A stretch of 64,000 nt of DNA from Scolanthus callimorphus (taxonomy: Eukaryota; Cnidaria; Anthozoa; Actiniaria; Edwardsiidae), in contig CM066916.1 of NCBI GenBank assembly GCA_033964015.1, forward strand, positions 15,106,501 through 15,170,500. Direction: 5' to 3'. Every line of letters begins with the position of its first letter. Positions within the stretch are counted from its first letter, which is position 1. This document shows positions 21,901 through 36,900 of the stretch, in pieces. Position numbers and translations under genes: made by a program. The notes beneath the pieces are model-generated. The model searched no databases. It was not told the origin of the DNA and saw nothing but the letters and a program-made list of their open reading frames with translations.

Positions 21901-24900
21901 GTATACATAAGCATTTGTGCAAAGTTCAAACTTAGAAACTCTTTGGTCAGGACAAAATTAAGGATTTTTATTATTATTGATCGCCTTCCCATTCAGCTTT
22001 CACCATCCCCTGTTTATCAAACTCTAATTCCTTACAGCAACCTGTCCATGAACCAGATAGATTACATCAGCAGTGGAACTTTCAGTGACCTGAACAAGCT
22101 GGAATATCTGTACGTACAATCCATATGCCGTATATGGGTAATCGGGTAATTAAAAAGGTTTTCAAAGACGTATAACTAGGGTGGTTGCTTGGTTATAACC
22201 CGAAAGCAGTGATTTTTTAAAGGGATATCATACTTGCATAATGGCTTCCAGTTATATAATAAATGCGCCACTGCATGACGGTAGTTTGTTACATTTTATC
22301 ATTCTGGTACCCAGAGCTCCCCGGCTCGTCTGCTCGCAGGGGAGGCTCTGGTGACATCCAATTGAGGGCCGTCGCAGATTAGCTGATTTTGAGCGTTGGA
22401 GCATGCGCTGAAAGGTCTTTCTCTCTGCATTCTCGCGGGGGAGGCTCTGGTGACAGCCACCGACGCATGCTCAAAAGAAAATTGTGGTTTTAAGCCTCAC
22501 AATTACTTTTAGAGCGTTCAAGTCGAAGGCATAGGTTGAACAGACGACTAGGAAACGAATGCGAGTATTTTTTTGTTTATATTATATAAAGCGAGATTGA
22601 GCTGCTTTTATGTACCCGTGCGCGCCATTTCAGCCAATCAGCGAAGGCCCTCTCAAATGGATGTCACCAGAGCCTCCCCTGCGAGGCGAAGAGCCGAGGA
22701 GCTTTGGGTTCGAGAATGTTTGCATTGCACTGTTGTGAACACCGCGGCAAAACGTATTTGCCATGCGCTAAAGATTCGCTTCCTGTGAAATGAAAACAAA
22801 AGAAATAAAATCATACATAACAAACATATTTCGTGCTCTCTTAGAAATTTGGAAAACGTAAACTCCAGACACAAAACGTAAGGCCAAAATTTGCAGAGCA
22901 ACTAGAATATGACCATATCTTTCTCTGAACTTTTGCACCTCGCAATTTAAGGCTTGCACCCGAGGCGAAAATTCTGGTTTGAAGTCAAAATGTATCGCTC
23001 ACTGTTGTTATGTAGATTTTTTCAATTGTCTTCATTTCACAGGCCAGTGAATCTTTAGCGCATGTGAACTGCGTTTTGCCGCGGTGTCACTGCTGTGATC
23101 CACTTTCTGAAATCCTGGTTTTGCAAAATGATGTAGAAGTTAATTTTCAGCTAGTACACATGGACATGTTCAGATAAATAGCGGTAAGCGAAGGCCGTTT
23201 TTAATAGGTTCTTATCTTGATATTCGTTGTTCTTTAGTGACTTGTCTGGAAACCAACTAACACAAGTGACAGAAGGGATGTTTACTGGATTGACGAGTTT
23301 AAACACACTGTACGTATATTAGTTTCAGTAATTGGTGGCCTTAATAGACCTCCTCGGCTTGGGCGTAATGTTTTCCCATTTCAGATCACGTGGCATTCCC
23401 ATGAGTATTCTCTCTCTTTTTCTGCCACGCACCGAAGGATATATGAAAGTGGCAGCATTCCAAACAAAGAGTGAATACTGGGGACGCCACGTGATCTGAA
23501 ATGGGCAAAACATTACGCCCATTGACAAAATTTGCGTTACGCAAGAGGCGCGATACTCGTTCGCGTAGGCAAAGCAGAAATGGCATCTGGTGATATTTGG
23601 GTTATTTTCTCAGATATGTTTAGAAAAAAAAAACATTTGTTATCTTCCCTTGTTCATTATTTATTTTGTCTGACGACTGAGATTGTTATAGTTGAATTTT
23701 TTGGTTAACCTATGTAATTGCAAACGTTTTGAGTATGGGCAGGAACACCCTTGGTAGAGAATCGCACAAACGAAGAGTTTCGATAAACTGATTTCGCTTT
23801 ATCTATCCATGATATCCTTGGCTTCTTCATTCCAGGTATCTGAGCGAGAACCAGATAACAAAGATTGACAATGGCAGCTTCGTTGGGATCCCGAACCTCA
23901 CACACTTGTAAGTTACAAATTGGTGATTCTCTCAGGCACAATAAAGACGCCGGTCTAAATACAATTCAGAGCCGATCCAAATACAAAACAAGGAAACTTT
24001 GTTGTCTAATGGCCATGATACACGAGGCAATTCTCGTAGCTCGCAACGCAACGATGACGAATTAAAAATGATTGCGAGTTGCCATGGGATGTTACACACG
24101 TAGCAACGTTTCTCGCAACGTTGCGAAAAGTAGAGCTCGGTGCTACATTTTCTGCCACTCGCGACGCAACAAAATAATGCATTGCAGGGAGATGTTACAT
24201 GCGCGCTTTTTTGTTGCAACTCGCAACGCTACAAATATTACGTTGCGAGTTGCATGAAAAATTGCCTCGTGTTGCCAAATAACCAGTTCAATATTTCATT
24301 AAGATTTGGGAATATTTGTTAAACGTTTCTTTATAAGCAACCCTTTGAGAACCCGACGAAATCATTGTAACGTTGTTCCCTTAAAACATGTACTGAAAAT
24401 GTATTTTCAAGAATTTTTGAATTATAAAAACTGCATTGAATAATGTTCAATGATGTTGAAGCGTTCAACATTCGTGAAAAAGATCCCTGAAACTCAAGGT
24501 CGTGTCGTCTTTTAGGCATTGTTTTCAACTTATTCAATTGTATGTGCGTCGCTGAATTTTTTCGTTGAGGAGAGTAAAAGTACAAATGTCGATCTGGTTT
24601 GGCCCAGCCTATAATTTCGTTTCTTCCTTTTGAAGGTATAACTATTGCTTTACCTTCGTGTGTGAATGTGTTATTAATTTCAATCTCCCAATTTCAGATT
24701 CCTATTCATTAATACAATCTTTGACCTGCCTGGCTCGCTGTTCTGGAAAGTCCCAAAACTGAAAATATTGTAAGTTATATATTTATTTCCGCACGAGCAT
24801 TTAGTTCTCAAGTACACTCTTTTTGATGAGTATATACTGCAATAAAGATAGTGAACAAATGAGAAACTGTACCAATGCTTAAAAGAAATATAGCCATTTG

Positions 24901-27900
24901 CGATCCTTTGGATATGGCACTGCTTTGGCTTTCCTTAATTCGATATTTATGAAAAGATGCTAGGTTTTACTTAAAATAATAGTTTAACTGGCCTTGCCGC
25001 ACGTGGTAAAACATTTATGAATTGTACGTTTTGTTATATTTTCATCAACAGGGCCATAAACAGAAACAACTTGACCAAGCTTCATGGTGACTTATTCAAA
25101 CAGTCCTTAAATCTGGAATACTTGTGAGTAATATATAGCTTTAGGTACTGCCTAAAAGAGGAGCTCCCAGTCAGCTTTATTTAAGCATTAGAGCAGAACT
25201 TTCTATGACCTTATCGGCACAATAGAGCACGCCTACGTTACTTTCTTATGTATGGTGCTCCGCCGCCCCGCGCGAGAGCTCCGCTATGAACGTCTGTTGA
25301 ATGTTTTCTATTGTTTGTGAGGACGGACCAAGATTGTGAAAATAAAGCATTTATTTTCTGTTTATATTTTCTTTCTGAAGGTTCATGCAGTACAACGAGC
25401 TCACTGTTATCCCTGAAAACACCTTCATCAACACTGCTCACCTTCGATACATGTGAGTTTAATTTTTTTTAAGCAAAATGATAAGCATAAATTACGCCTG
25501 GAACGACAGCAAAAAAAAAAAAAAAATGGTTTTCTTTCTCGCTGGCAAAATGAAGTTCATGTTTACAAACCAACGCTAGTGTTTTTTTATTGAGCAATTA
25601 CGGTTTTTCTTTCCTGAATGTTTCAGTTTAATGATAAATAAAACATCGGGCAAATTTGGTTGGATCCCGCAAAATATCAGGGCTTGTTTGGTCTCGCCAT
25701 TGGTATTTTGGTTCAACCAAAGCCTCCCTGATGTTTTGCCGAATCAAACCAAATTTGCTCGATTAAATGTAAAAATATCGAGTTCTAGTGAATAACGATT
25801 TTGTTTTCAGATTCATGGACGACAATAACATGACGATAATTACACCGAGCACGTTCATGGGAGCACGAGCTTTAGAAATCCTGTAAGCATCGCTACACCA
25901 TGAGCAGGCAACATTTTTTAATTGTGTTCACTGGGTGCTGCCAAATAGCGGAGCCCACACGATAACAGCACTTTCACCGGCTCAATTCACTCACGCAAAA
26001 CAACAACAACAACAACAACAACAAAAAAAACCGTAGAATACATGTAACATTCTGTAATATTTTAGGTCTCTTTTCGGGTGCAGCTGACTATACAGCTCTC
26101 GCTAGGAATTAAATATACCCTATTTTGTATACCATCGCAAAATAAAAGTCACACCAAAACTATGGTAATAGTTTAACAAGCGCCGCGCCTTAGAGCGGAG
26201 GGACTCCCATATGTTTTGGTCGGGGATGATCGTCGTATAATCACGGCGTTTGAGGAAGATTGGTATCTCAAGGACCGAAACTGTGTCCAAATTGTTTTTT
26301 CTCATGATACTGCTTCTAATGTTCTTAAAACCGTGTAAGAAAGAGAGATTATTCGATGAGAAGACGATAAATTAGAAAGAAACACGGAAATTTCTTGATG
26401 GGTATCTTTCACCTGTTACCTGTCCCGCTGTGTTCCGCTGTGTCCCGCTTCGCGCCTACTTGGTACATAAGACCTCATCTTTTAGGGTAATATCTTTTTG
26501 AGCCACGCCATGGCCTGCCATGTTTGGTATCTTTTAGGGGTGAAAATGAAAATTTTCGACGATCATCCCCGATCAAAAAATATGGGATCCCCCCCCCCCC
26601 CCCCCTACCCCGGTGTGATTGGTTGAGCTACTACAAGGCTATAAGATCTAGGCCTACTAGTAGCGAAAACTGTCGGATTTGAAAGCCAGAAAACGGCAAA
26701 TGACCAGACCAGAAAACGTCTTTGGTTATACAAAGTGACCTACTAGTGTGATTTGACTAAAATAATTAATCCTCACGCCCTCATGGCCTCTGAGTCAAAA
26801 CCATTCGGCCTTCGGCCCATAGGCTATTGGTTCAGAGCCCATTTGGGCTCGAAGAATAATTCCTAATTATCCGCAGCGAAATATATTATTGGCTTATTCT
26901 TCGCTGACGTGAACTTTGGTTGTGTAAGTGTAAATGTATTACTAATGCATTTCGACAACTAAAGCGAAGGATCTGTGGATGTACTTATCTAGGATATTGT
27001 GGTGCCGAATCATGTATCCATCGTTTGTTTGATTGTTTGACAGAACACTATCGAACAACATGGCCCTGTCGGTGGTAGAAGACGAGACATTTAGCGTAGC
27101 GAACGTACCCAAACTTCGATTGCTGTAAGTGTCGCGGTCAAACCACATGGAGCCAAATGGCGTCTCATTCTAAAAACGCTGTCGCCAACTTACTAAGGAG
27201 AATTTGGTGCCAAGCTTGGCAAAATGAAGAAGTCACAGCTTGATCTGAAAACCACTTTGGCGACTAAATATCAAAATCTATTATCCAGCAAGAAATCGTC
27301 AGTTGCATTGGTGTCTGTATCGGTCGAAATTTCGGGTCTTGAGCTGTTTTTGGAAAAAAACAAGGCACAACATATGATCAACTAGGTCTTTACCCTACTG
27401 CAGTCGCTGCCAAACAAATTGATGGTAAATAACTGGCCTCAGTCCTTTCAAAATATGTGGTTGGTGTAACATGATGTCCAAGTGCAGGCAACGGGCACAG
27501 TTAAAGGTTATCAGAATTAGTGAGGTTGGCAAATTCAAGCCTAGGATAGACTGACAAAAATGATTTACTCTTGCAAAAATAGAAAAGAAAACAAGGATTT
27601 ACTGCCGTTTTCCTTGCCAGCAGCGAAAGAGGATATGAAACAAACGTCTTCAGAAACATGTTTCTGGTTTCTTTTGATCTGGATATGAGTGATATAATCA
27701 ATTCAAACTTTGCATATGTCTTCCTTTTTCGTCGAAGGTACATCTTGAATACTCAGCTCGTTCGTATTCGAACATCGCAGTTCAAAGGACACACCCATGT
27801 CGGCGTGATCATGTGAGTATAGCGATTCTATATGTCAATTATTTCATTGAAAAATGTCAATTGACCAAAGTCAACTAATAAAATAAACCAAAAAAGCGCG

Positions 27901-30900
27901 CTTTTAAAGAGGCCTCTCCCTGGGGCGTAGAGTAGATTTTTAGTCCCAGGGGAGATCGAGTTCACCCTAGAATCCCTAGCAACGCCCATGTATGGACACA
28001 CTGTGGAGCTCGAAAAAGTGCGTCCGCAGCTCGTAAAATATCCGCCCGTATTACATGGAAAAACATCTGATGAATTATTTATTATAAGAGGAACAAAATT
28101 GTTTTCTGTTCTTTTCAAGATTCACTAGAAAACGTACGTTTTGACGCACACGATCGGGAACCATTCAAATGCGCGCGCATAACCGGTTCGTAATCGGTTT
28201 GCTAAAGCCCGATGCACACTAGAGACATAAGGACGTTATGTTGTAACGAAGACAGCATGGGAAAATATTGGAAATAATAATATTTTCCAGGGATCATCAT
28301 CAGATCACTTCACCATAGCAATCTTCGGTTATTATTTGTGGACTGCAACGTGGTAAAACCACTAAATTTTTGCACCAGACATAATAAAAGATATATGTAT
28401 ACATCGATAAGACTGTAGTTTAGTTTACTTTAAATACATCTTTTGCAAATTTACGAGGTAAATTCGCAGAATTCAAATGGTTTTCGGTTCACGAGGTACA
28501 CAATGACGGATTGATTGTCACGCAATATTTTCTAGATCACCGACCATTACCAAGTTCCCCATTGCCGCCGTAAACGACAGTCGTCTTCAAGAAGGTCTTG
28601 GGAGAAATGGATTCGAATGTGAAGGGAATATTTGTACTCCTTGTCATTTTGGCGAATACCAAATACGAGAAAATGGTCGGTACTACTGCAAGAAATGCCC
28701 CCCAGGTTAGTTGCACCAAACCCTTGATTCATCTGGTGCGCCTTAGAGCGGATTTTACATGACTGTCAAGACTTGTTATGTAATTGCGATTGCTTTGCGT
28801 TCTCATTGGCTGCTCGTTTTTCTCAGCCAATCAAATTCTGTAGTAAATACAATTGTGTAATTACTTAGTAATTGGTTCGGCTTGCAATTGGCTGAGAAAA
28901 AAGCCATTTAGGAGCAAGTCATGATTTCTCTCGATTCTGATTGGCTAGTGATTGCTCAATTGCAATTGTTTTCACGACAGTCATGTGAAAACCGCTCTAT
29001 ACTACTTATCAAAAGCATTATATCACGGACTCTCTCTACCGACACTCCAACCAGTGGGAGCCCACATTTTACATAGTTCCCGCTGAATAAAGCGAAAGAA
29101 CTTTGAAATGCGTCCTCGTCATTCCGGATTGGCTAGTTACACTTTGCCCAGACTCGCCCACTAGGGTATCATTACCGCGAAATGGCTTCCTATCACCAAG
29201 TCATGCAGCGTCATAGCAAAACGAATCATTGCGCCCTCCCAAATCAATACAGTAGCTCTATCAGAAATACTCGATTAAAGAGGGGAAAGTCGGTAGGGGG
29301 AGGGGGTATGGTGAGCATCCAGCCCCTCTGCTACGAGCCTGCCATATGGGTTGACTTGATAATAGCGAGCTCCAGAATCTTTGAGAAATCCAACATCCGA
29401 AAAAGGGGCCTGCATAGAATTGATACCTGGTATCTCGCCACATAGCGAACATAATGATAATAATAATAATGAGAAGAACGTCGGACAATGCGACTGGCTA
29501 ATGTTTGAAATTCAAGCAGGAAAATCGCGAGACCAAGTGAGAAAAGAGACGGTTCGGTGTATAACGCTATATGACCGGGAAATGACGTCACCGTGTGTAT
29601 AATTATTTCAGGTGGGTTTTTCCAGAATTCAGTTGGTCATTATGGCCAGGTAACAGGTTTGACTGGTTGTAAGGCGTGTGCTCGTGGTACGTATGTCAAG
29701 GTTGCGGACATGCCTGGAAAAGTGCGGTTTACCTGTAAAGTCTGCCCAGCAGGTAAGTCCAATGTTTAGCCATGATCATCTAGGTTATATCAGTTCAGAG
29801 TTCAGACGCAGATGCGACGTGAGATGGCTCCTATAAGTGTTCGACAAGTTGAAAAACATGGTCGCCAAAGCATTTGTTCTAGGGGTTATTCTATCCTGGG
29901 TATGAAAAGCTAGTCGCCAAGAGTTCTTGTATACGGTATTGATCGTAATTCGGTCTCTTAAGACACCGATATTCCAAACACTTCGTCTTAAAGATTTAAA
30001 ACAGTAGTTGATCACGTCAAGCATTTCCACATGTTAAAACTCATGATGATCAAATTCCCAGGTTTGCTGAGACGTTTGGTTCAATTTCCCGCATATTCTT
30101 TCAGTGGAATTGAGGACAAAAAGGGACTTCTTGAAGACATCTAAATAGCTTTTCCGTTTCTTCTTGGCAGGAATTGAGGACTTCTTGAAGACATCTAAAT
30201 AGCTTTTCCGTTTCTTCTTGGCAGGAACACGGACAGACCAATGGTCGAATTATCGAGGATGTTTTTGCATAAGCAACTTCTATCGTCGCCACAGGTTTAA
30301 TGAATGTGAAGCGTGCCCAAAGGGCGGAATCAGGGGGGTGTCGTGCAATGAAACGCAGTTAGTCAAGGAGGGTTACTGGTGGCAGTTCAAGTAAGATGGT
30401 GGTTATCTCTATCTCACCAAGACTCCGTTCACACGAAACCGGACCGGTACAATTCTGGTCAGTACCAGACGGGACCTGTGGTACCGGACCGATTTTGGCA
30501 CGGCTAGGCCGTGTGAACACTGTTGCAAAACGTACCAGAATTGTACCGGTCTCGTGTGAGCGGAGTCCAAGAGTCCTTGTATTTGTCAATTACTTGGCGC
30601 ACATTTTAACAAATCGTAGCCACAAAATTGTTTCACTTCTTCATTGCTAGAGACTATAACGAGAGCTGGGCATACCAGAATTTCCTGGACACACTAATGG
30701 AGCCGTATGAGAACTACGACATGCGATACCTTGGGTTTGACGGGGACTTTCCCAAGGCCTACCCTTGTCCTCGAGCAGCCTCTTGTCTGGGACTCATCAA
30801 CTCTGTTAGGAAACCGTGCGAGACGGGATATGGAGGCCCACTTTGTGAGGTCAGGGTCATAGTATGACTGAGTTATTGTAAGATTTAAAATGGAAATACG

Positions 30901-33900
30901 ATGAAAATGTGCGTGAAAATTTGAAACTAAAAATAACTTCATAGAGAGGCCTCATTTTCGAATAGGCTGTTACACTGTGATAACTTGGGAGATGGACGCT
31001 CCTAGGTAATGGGCACCTGACCAAGACCATGGTTGCGTTCATATTTACAATCATGCCATTGTTAAAGTCATCCAACACACACAATCCCACTCTTTCAAAG
31101 ATTTTCTCTCGTCTCTCCAAACCTGATAAACATTCGTTGTCCTACCTATGCTGGACCGGTTGTGTCCTCCCAGCTTCGTACACTTCCCCCTAACCCTGTG
31201 ACCTCTCATATCAGATCTGCGAGCGCGGCTACCACAAGTCCATGTCTCGGTGCGTCAAGTGCCCCACCCTGCCATGGTTGATCATTCAGATATCAATGAT
31301 CGGCTTGATATTTCTGGTTATCATCCTAATCCTGCTGCGAGATGAGCGAAAGGAGAAGTACAAGGATCGTACCCTGACGGACGTGTTGCTCGCCAGGCTT
31401 AAAATCGTCGTAGGATTCTATCAGGTGATGATGATGATGACGATGATGATGATTCCATGCCAACACCAGCTCACTCTACCACGTCCTCCATATTCGTCCC
31501 CAAATGTGACCCAAACTGAGATAGACTGAGAATGTGACGAAGTCGCTCTTTTCGGTTTCCAGGTCCCGACCTGTAATGACCGTGTGTATGCACCTCAAAA
31601 GGCCAGATTTCAGAAAAGGACAAAACAGACGGATTTTGCCAACGTTTCAAGCTTTTACTTCAGCTCTTCTTCAAGGCAACTTCTTTCAATAGGCCATTTG
31701 CAGTTGAACAGTCATGTGCTTGTTATTTCGCTACGAGCATATGAACAGACCTCTAGATTCCCAAGGGTAAATCAACCGAACACGACCGAAGGGCAGGCAA
31801 AGTTTTTAGTTGACTTGTTTACGAAATCGTAAAGAAATGTAACTGATAATGTGTCATATTCGAAGTTAAGTGACCAAGTTCTTTATGAGCAGGTAGAAAC
31901 ATTACAAATGAGATACGTTTCAATTTCTTTTGCTCTCCTTACAACCACGTGACAAACTGCAAAAGGCCTATTATAACTGGCGACGTTTAAAAACTAGAAA
32001 ACATCATATGCAAGACAAAGGGCGCCGTGGAAAAAAAAAAAAAAAGAAATCATTTCAAGAAATGTTTTTCGACGATGCGTCATGGATTTGGCGTTGTTTA
32101 ATTTGCTGCACCAAAATCTTGATCCTGTGATGTATGTTTGTTCGCATCCAGGTAACATCAGGTACGCTTGATGCCTTCTCGTATATCGAGTGGCCTGACG
32201 CTCTGCTGCAGCTCAGCAACTACGCCAAGTTTCTACAGCTCAATCTCGTACAAATCGCGCCGCTCCACTGCTTCACAGGTACCTGTCAGTTTGCATTCAT
32301 CAACATCTGACAAGAGAGCCTTTGGCTGCCGCAGAACCATTTCAAAATATCGGTTTAACATTTCTTTTATTCTTCTCGGCGAAAAAGTTTCATAGATGTT
32401 TGGTAGACTCATACCAATAATTTTCAGACCTGCAAGATAGCACTTGCTAAGCTTTCAATCATTTTGCAGGCGGGAACCTTGATTTTTACGGCACTTTTTA
32501 ACGAATGTTGAACGGCTGAACATGATTGGGTATGATTAAATTAAGGGACGAAGTAAGTACGACGTTTGTTTAGTCGTGACCCAAGGAACAAGAGACACTG
32601 CGTGTTTGGCTTGTGTTCGCATTCTGATTGGCTAACTAAACAAAGACCCAAGACCAATAGGAAGTGTGGAAACGCAAGTCTGATATACTTTCGACAGTCA
32701 TCGACTGTAATCCGCTTTAATTCAGGTCTATCTTAAGATTTGCTGGTTTCCCTGCAGACTCACTGAAGATGAATGTGTACGACGGCCTGATGCTGACGGT
32801 AGGGCTAAACGTGACGGTGGTGGTGCTGTGCTTGGTCTACTACAACGTCAAGAAGATGATCATCACCTGCAGCAAAAGCAGAACCGAGGAAGAGAAGAAG
32901 GTAAAGGACTCCATTCGGCCGCCATTTTGTTGGCCACGATAATGACATCGACAATGAGGAGTTAAAGCTGCGACGACGGGAACGGGAACGACTACGTATC
33001 ACTGAACTTGTGTAGCTTGTTTGCTCACATTCTGGATGTTCATCAATCACGTGGTCATGAATTTTATGAAAAAGAGACCTAGCAAAAAATATGACTTATT
33101 GTTTTTCTTATTCGTCACTGTTTCAACTTTTTGCATTTTAATCTCGATAACAGCAAAAAAATATCAAGCGAAAACCGTATATTGTATCTAATTGGACACA
33201 GGAAGTTATTTAAAATCTTCCTAACATAAGGTATATATTCGAGAATGTATGAAAAAGAGACCTCGCAAAAACCTTAGAACTTCCTCTATGTTTCAATTTT
33301 TTGCTCGAGGTTTTCTATCAGTTAGATTCTTAGTTGAATACATATTAGGTTGTTTTCATACGAAGTCATCAAATTGCTAGCCCGATTCTCATCCGCTACA
33401 ATAAGTACGTTCCTGAAGAAGATCAGGATGAGAACCATGGCGATCCGATCAGAATTTAGCTTACATCTTACCAGCCTACAAGAGTCAGACCGATTCAAGG
33501 CAGCAATAGCATGCAATAGTTACTTTTAGTCCCTGTGTTAGTGATCTCCAAAGAAAGGCCTCGTCAAAAAATGGATATCACATATAGGCAAAGAAAAGGT
33601 AAATTTTCGCCGCGTACATTTTCGCAACAGACGAAAAAATAGATTCTTCGACCGGGCAGAAAACTTGATCCCGTGACGTTAATCAGACGCGGAGATAGGA
33701 AGCGCCAACGGACTCTACCGTAGCAGTTGAAAATGAAGCTAGCAAATTGCTAACTTCTTAACAAGCTTTCAAAAATGTCAGCGTATGTAACAGCCATACT
33801 GCAAAACCAATGAAACAAAAGTGCCTGAAAATATGCGTAACACTCGTTCCTTTTGGTCATCAATCCGACTCCATTCGATCGTCGCCCAATCCCCCACCTG

Positions 33901-36900
33901 ATCAGCTAAAAAGAGTAATTCATGACATAACACTGCATACTCTCCAACAGGATGACACTCATTACTGCAAGTCCAACTGCTATCGTAGCGCCTTCCTGAT
34001 ACTCTTCATCACATTCCCAGAGACAAGCTCAAGGATTTTGGGAATCCTACCTCCTACCTGCATGAAACTCTGCCAGGATCGAAGTCAAAGGAATTGCACC
34101 GACTACCTCAAGGTTATTCACCGATTTCTATATAGACTATATAGCTATAATCAACACTAGAACTTTTTTCACACTTCAAATTGCTCACTTCTTTAATTAT
34201 AACCCCCCGAATAATTCTAGAATGCCGGTACAATGGAAGTTTCCAGCTAAAAGCGGGCGCACTCTTTTCTATAGAAATGCTTTTGAATATAGCACATTTA
34301 CCAGGACGCGCGCATAACAAGGCACCTGAGAACGTTCTGCGTTCAAAATCAGCCAATGAGCGACGACACTCAAATGGCTGCCCACCGAGTCTCCCCTTAG
34401 AGAGGAGCTGGGGAGCCCTGAGTAAGAGAATGCTATTTGCCTAGTGGCAATGCATCAGATAGAACCAACATAAATGTGTTCCGTTTCAGACTGATTTCAC
34501 CATCAACTGTTTCGACGAACGCTATGATCGTTATGTGAAATACGCGTACGCCGGCTCCGCGTACCCGATCCTGTTCCCTCTTTGCACAATTATCATACTC
34601 TATACTTTCTACTACCGGAGGTACATTAAGCGTGCAGTGCGCTTGTCGGAGGACGAGAAACCGCTGGCAATGGTAGACGGACTGAAGTTCGTCTATGAGA
34701 ACTACAGGTAATCTTACCTTTTGCAGGGGAAGTAAGAAAACACCGAATTTATTTAAATAAAAGTCCTAGAAGTTTACACATTGATGATAACTCTGAGTTA
34801 AGGCAGGCAGTAGGGACATTTATACCTCACCAATAAAGATTTTCCTCCAAAATTTATTGAAATATTGAAAAAAACCCTGATGTTTACTCTTTAAATAAAG
34901 TGGGTAGATCTGGAACGATCCCATTTTGATTTACTGCCATAGCCCTCGCTGTTGGTACTGGGAGATCGTGGAAATGGTGCGAAAGCTGGTGCTTACTTCC
35001 GGTCTGTCTCTGATTGGCTCTGAGGGACGAACCTACATTGGCATGGCCGCAATGGCTTCTGGGTTCTATGCAGTTGCCCATGCGCAAGCCCGACCAATCG
35101 CTGATAGCTTTGAACACCTCCTTCAGTTGGCTTCACTGGTTGCGACCTTCTTTAATCTGAGTGTCGGTGTACTATTGAGGATCCCAAAAGTCATGACCAA
35201 CTACTCCATCGAGAATGACAAGGATTCGCTGGGCGTTACTGTTATTCTAGTATTGGCAAACATCATGGTCACAGGCCTGGTAGTAGGTGAGTTTAGAATC
35301 CACATGCCAGATGTTGGGAGAACGCGAGGAAAGCTTGAGAACTCTTGAAACTTTAAGACCAGTGCAAAAAACTGTAACACGAGTTAAAGTCACATTTGAA
35401 CTAAAAATCCATAAAACGTTCGCTTTTCTCAGTTTCTTTTCTGTATATGTGTTCTTCATAATTTTAAAAACGTCAACTAAGAAAAGGAAAATCAAAATGA
35501 ATAAGGAATAAACTAAAACGGTGACGACGGCAACGATTTCTACAGCGTTTCTGGTATCATTTTTTATTTTCAGTGAGGTACGCTATCTCCCTTGGCCAGA
35601 GTTTCCTTGCCGTGATTCGCAACCCCCACTGTAGCTGGGAATGCTGTCTTAGTGTGGTCCTCTCGGTCCAAGAGGCAGGTTCTGACTTCACGGACATGGA
35701 GAAGAACGTGGCTGATCGAGAATTCCATGGGACATTGCAAGAAGGTGATAATTTCGAGGTGAGAGGTACTTTACATTTACATTTACAAAAATGGAAATAG
35801 AGGGTCCAGCAGGGCTCTATAATTACCCAAAAATGTATCCACCATACAAGACGGAAATAATAACAACTAAGACTCTAAGAATGCTGGCAAAGGATATGGT
35901 TAGCTTCCAGAGGCGTAGCAAGGGGAGGTGTTTGTGTGCCCATCAACATCAAGGGAATTATAGTTAACATTAAGGAAAGTTTCGGAAACTTATATCAGGG
36001 GCACTATACATTTTAAACGGTTGTGACTCCTCAAATCCGGCTATACCCCTTGCCTTCTCAGGAAAGACAAATCTTGCAAAGGAGATATTTGGGAGAGGAC
36101 CAGCGGAAATACAGGTCTTGTGACAGGATTTAGAAAAGTTTTCAGAAACAATATACAGTAATAACAGGAACCTTGATTAATTCTTGCTTTCCCTTTTTCT
36201 ATAGTAGTTAAATATTGTTCATCATACCCTGCCTTGACTAGCTTTGCTATTTGCAGGGAATGATCCTATGTAATCTGGTTTTTGTTTTTTTAGAATAAAT
36301 AAAATTGATTTATTGATTGAATAAAACTAATCCAGAAATTATCGAAGCATACAGGAATTCCCGTATAGTAGCGTGGATTTCGAGCGGTGATATAGACCGA
36401 AAATGTAGACCATAAACCTGATGAAGCGGTCACAAATATAAAAAAATGTGTTATCATCTCGAAGGTGGGGCAAGGAGAACAAATCCCCATACCCCCCAAC
36501 TTACGGGCATTTCTATTCCCCTTTCCAGACAGATAAATCCAAGCCGCATGTCGCTTTCTTTTGAGAGTTTTCTTCCTCTTTAAAGGAGGACTATAAGTGC
36601 TAATACCTTCGAATCTGCTTAAGCAACCTGGGATTTATGACATTTTGTATTAGAAGAAAAGAGTCTCTCATATCTTTACATGTTTTGTTGCAGATAACGG
36701 GCATGGAGGGAGCCATAGGGGACATGGGTTTGCTCGACATCGGCGTCGAAAACGAAGGCGCCGACAATGACGAAGAGGAAAAAGACGGGGAAGACGGCAA
36801 CGACAGGGATGACGGGTCAATCCAGTGTTCACTTCCCGAGAGGGAGGCGCCAGTAGGTGAGGAGGATCCAAAGATGAGTGAACTTACAAGAGTCGTAAAA

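Noticed and set aside
31425..31529. Extension of the exon at 31215 through a GATGATGATG run
   Set aside because: CAG|GTGATG is a donor at the phase needed by the next exon; beyond it the frame is a simple repeat and then a stop.
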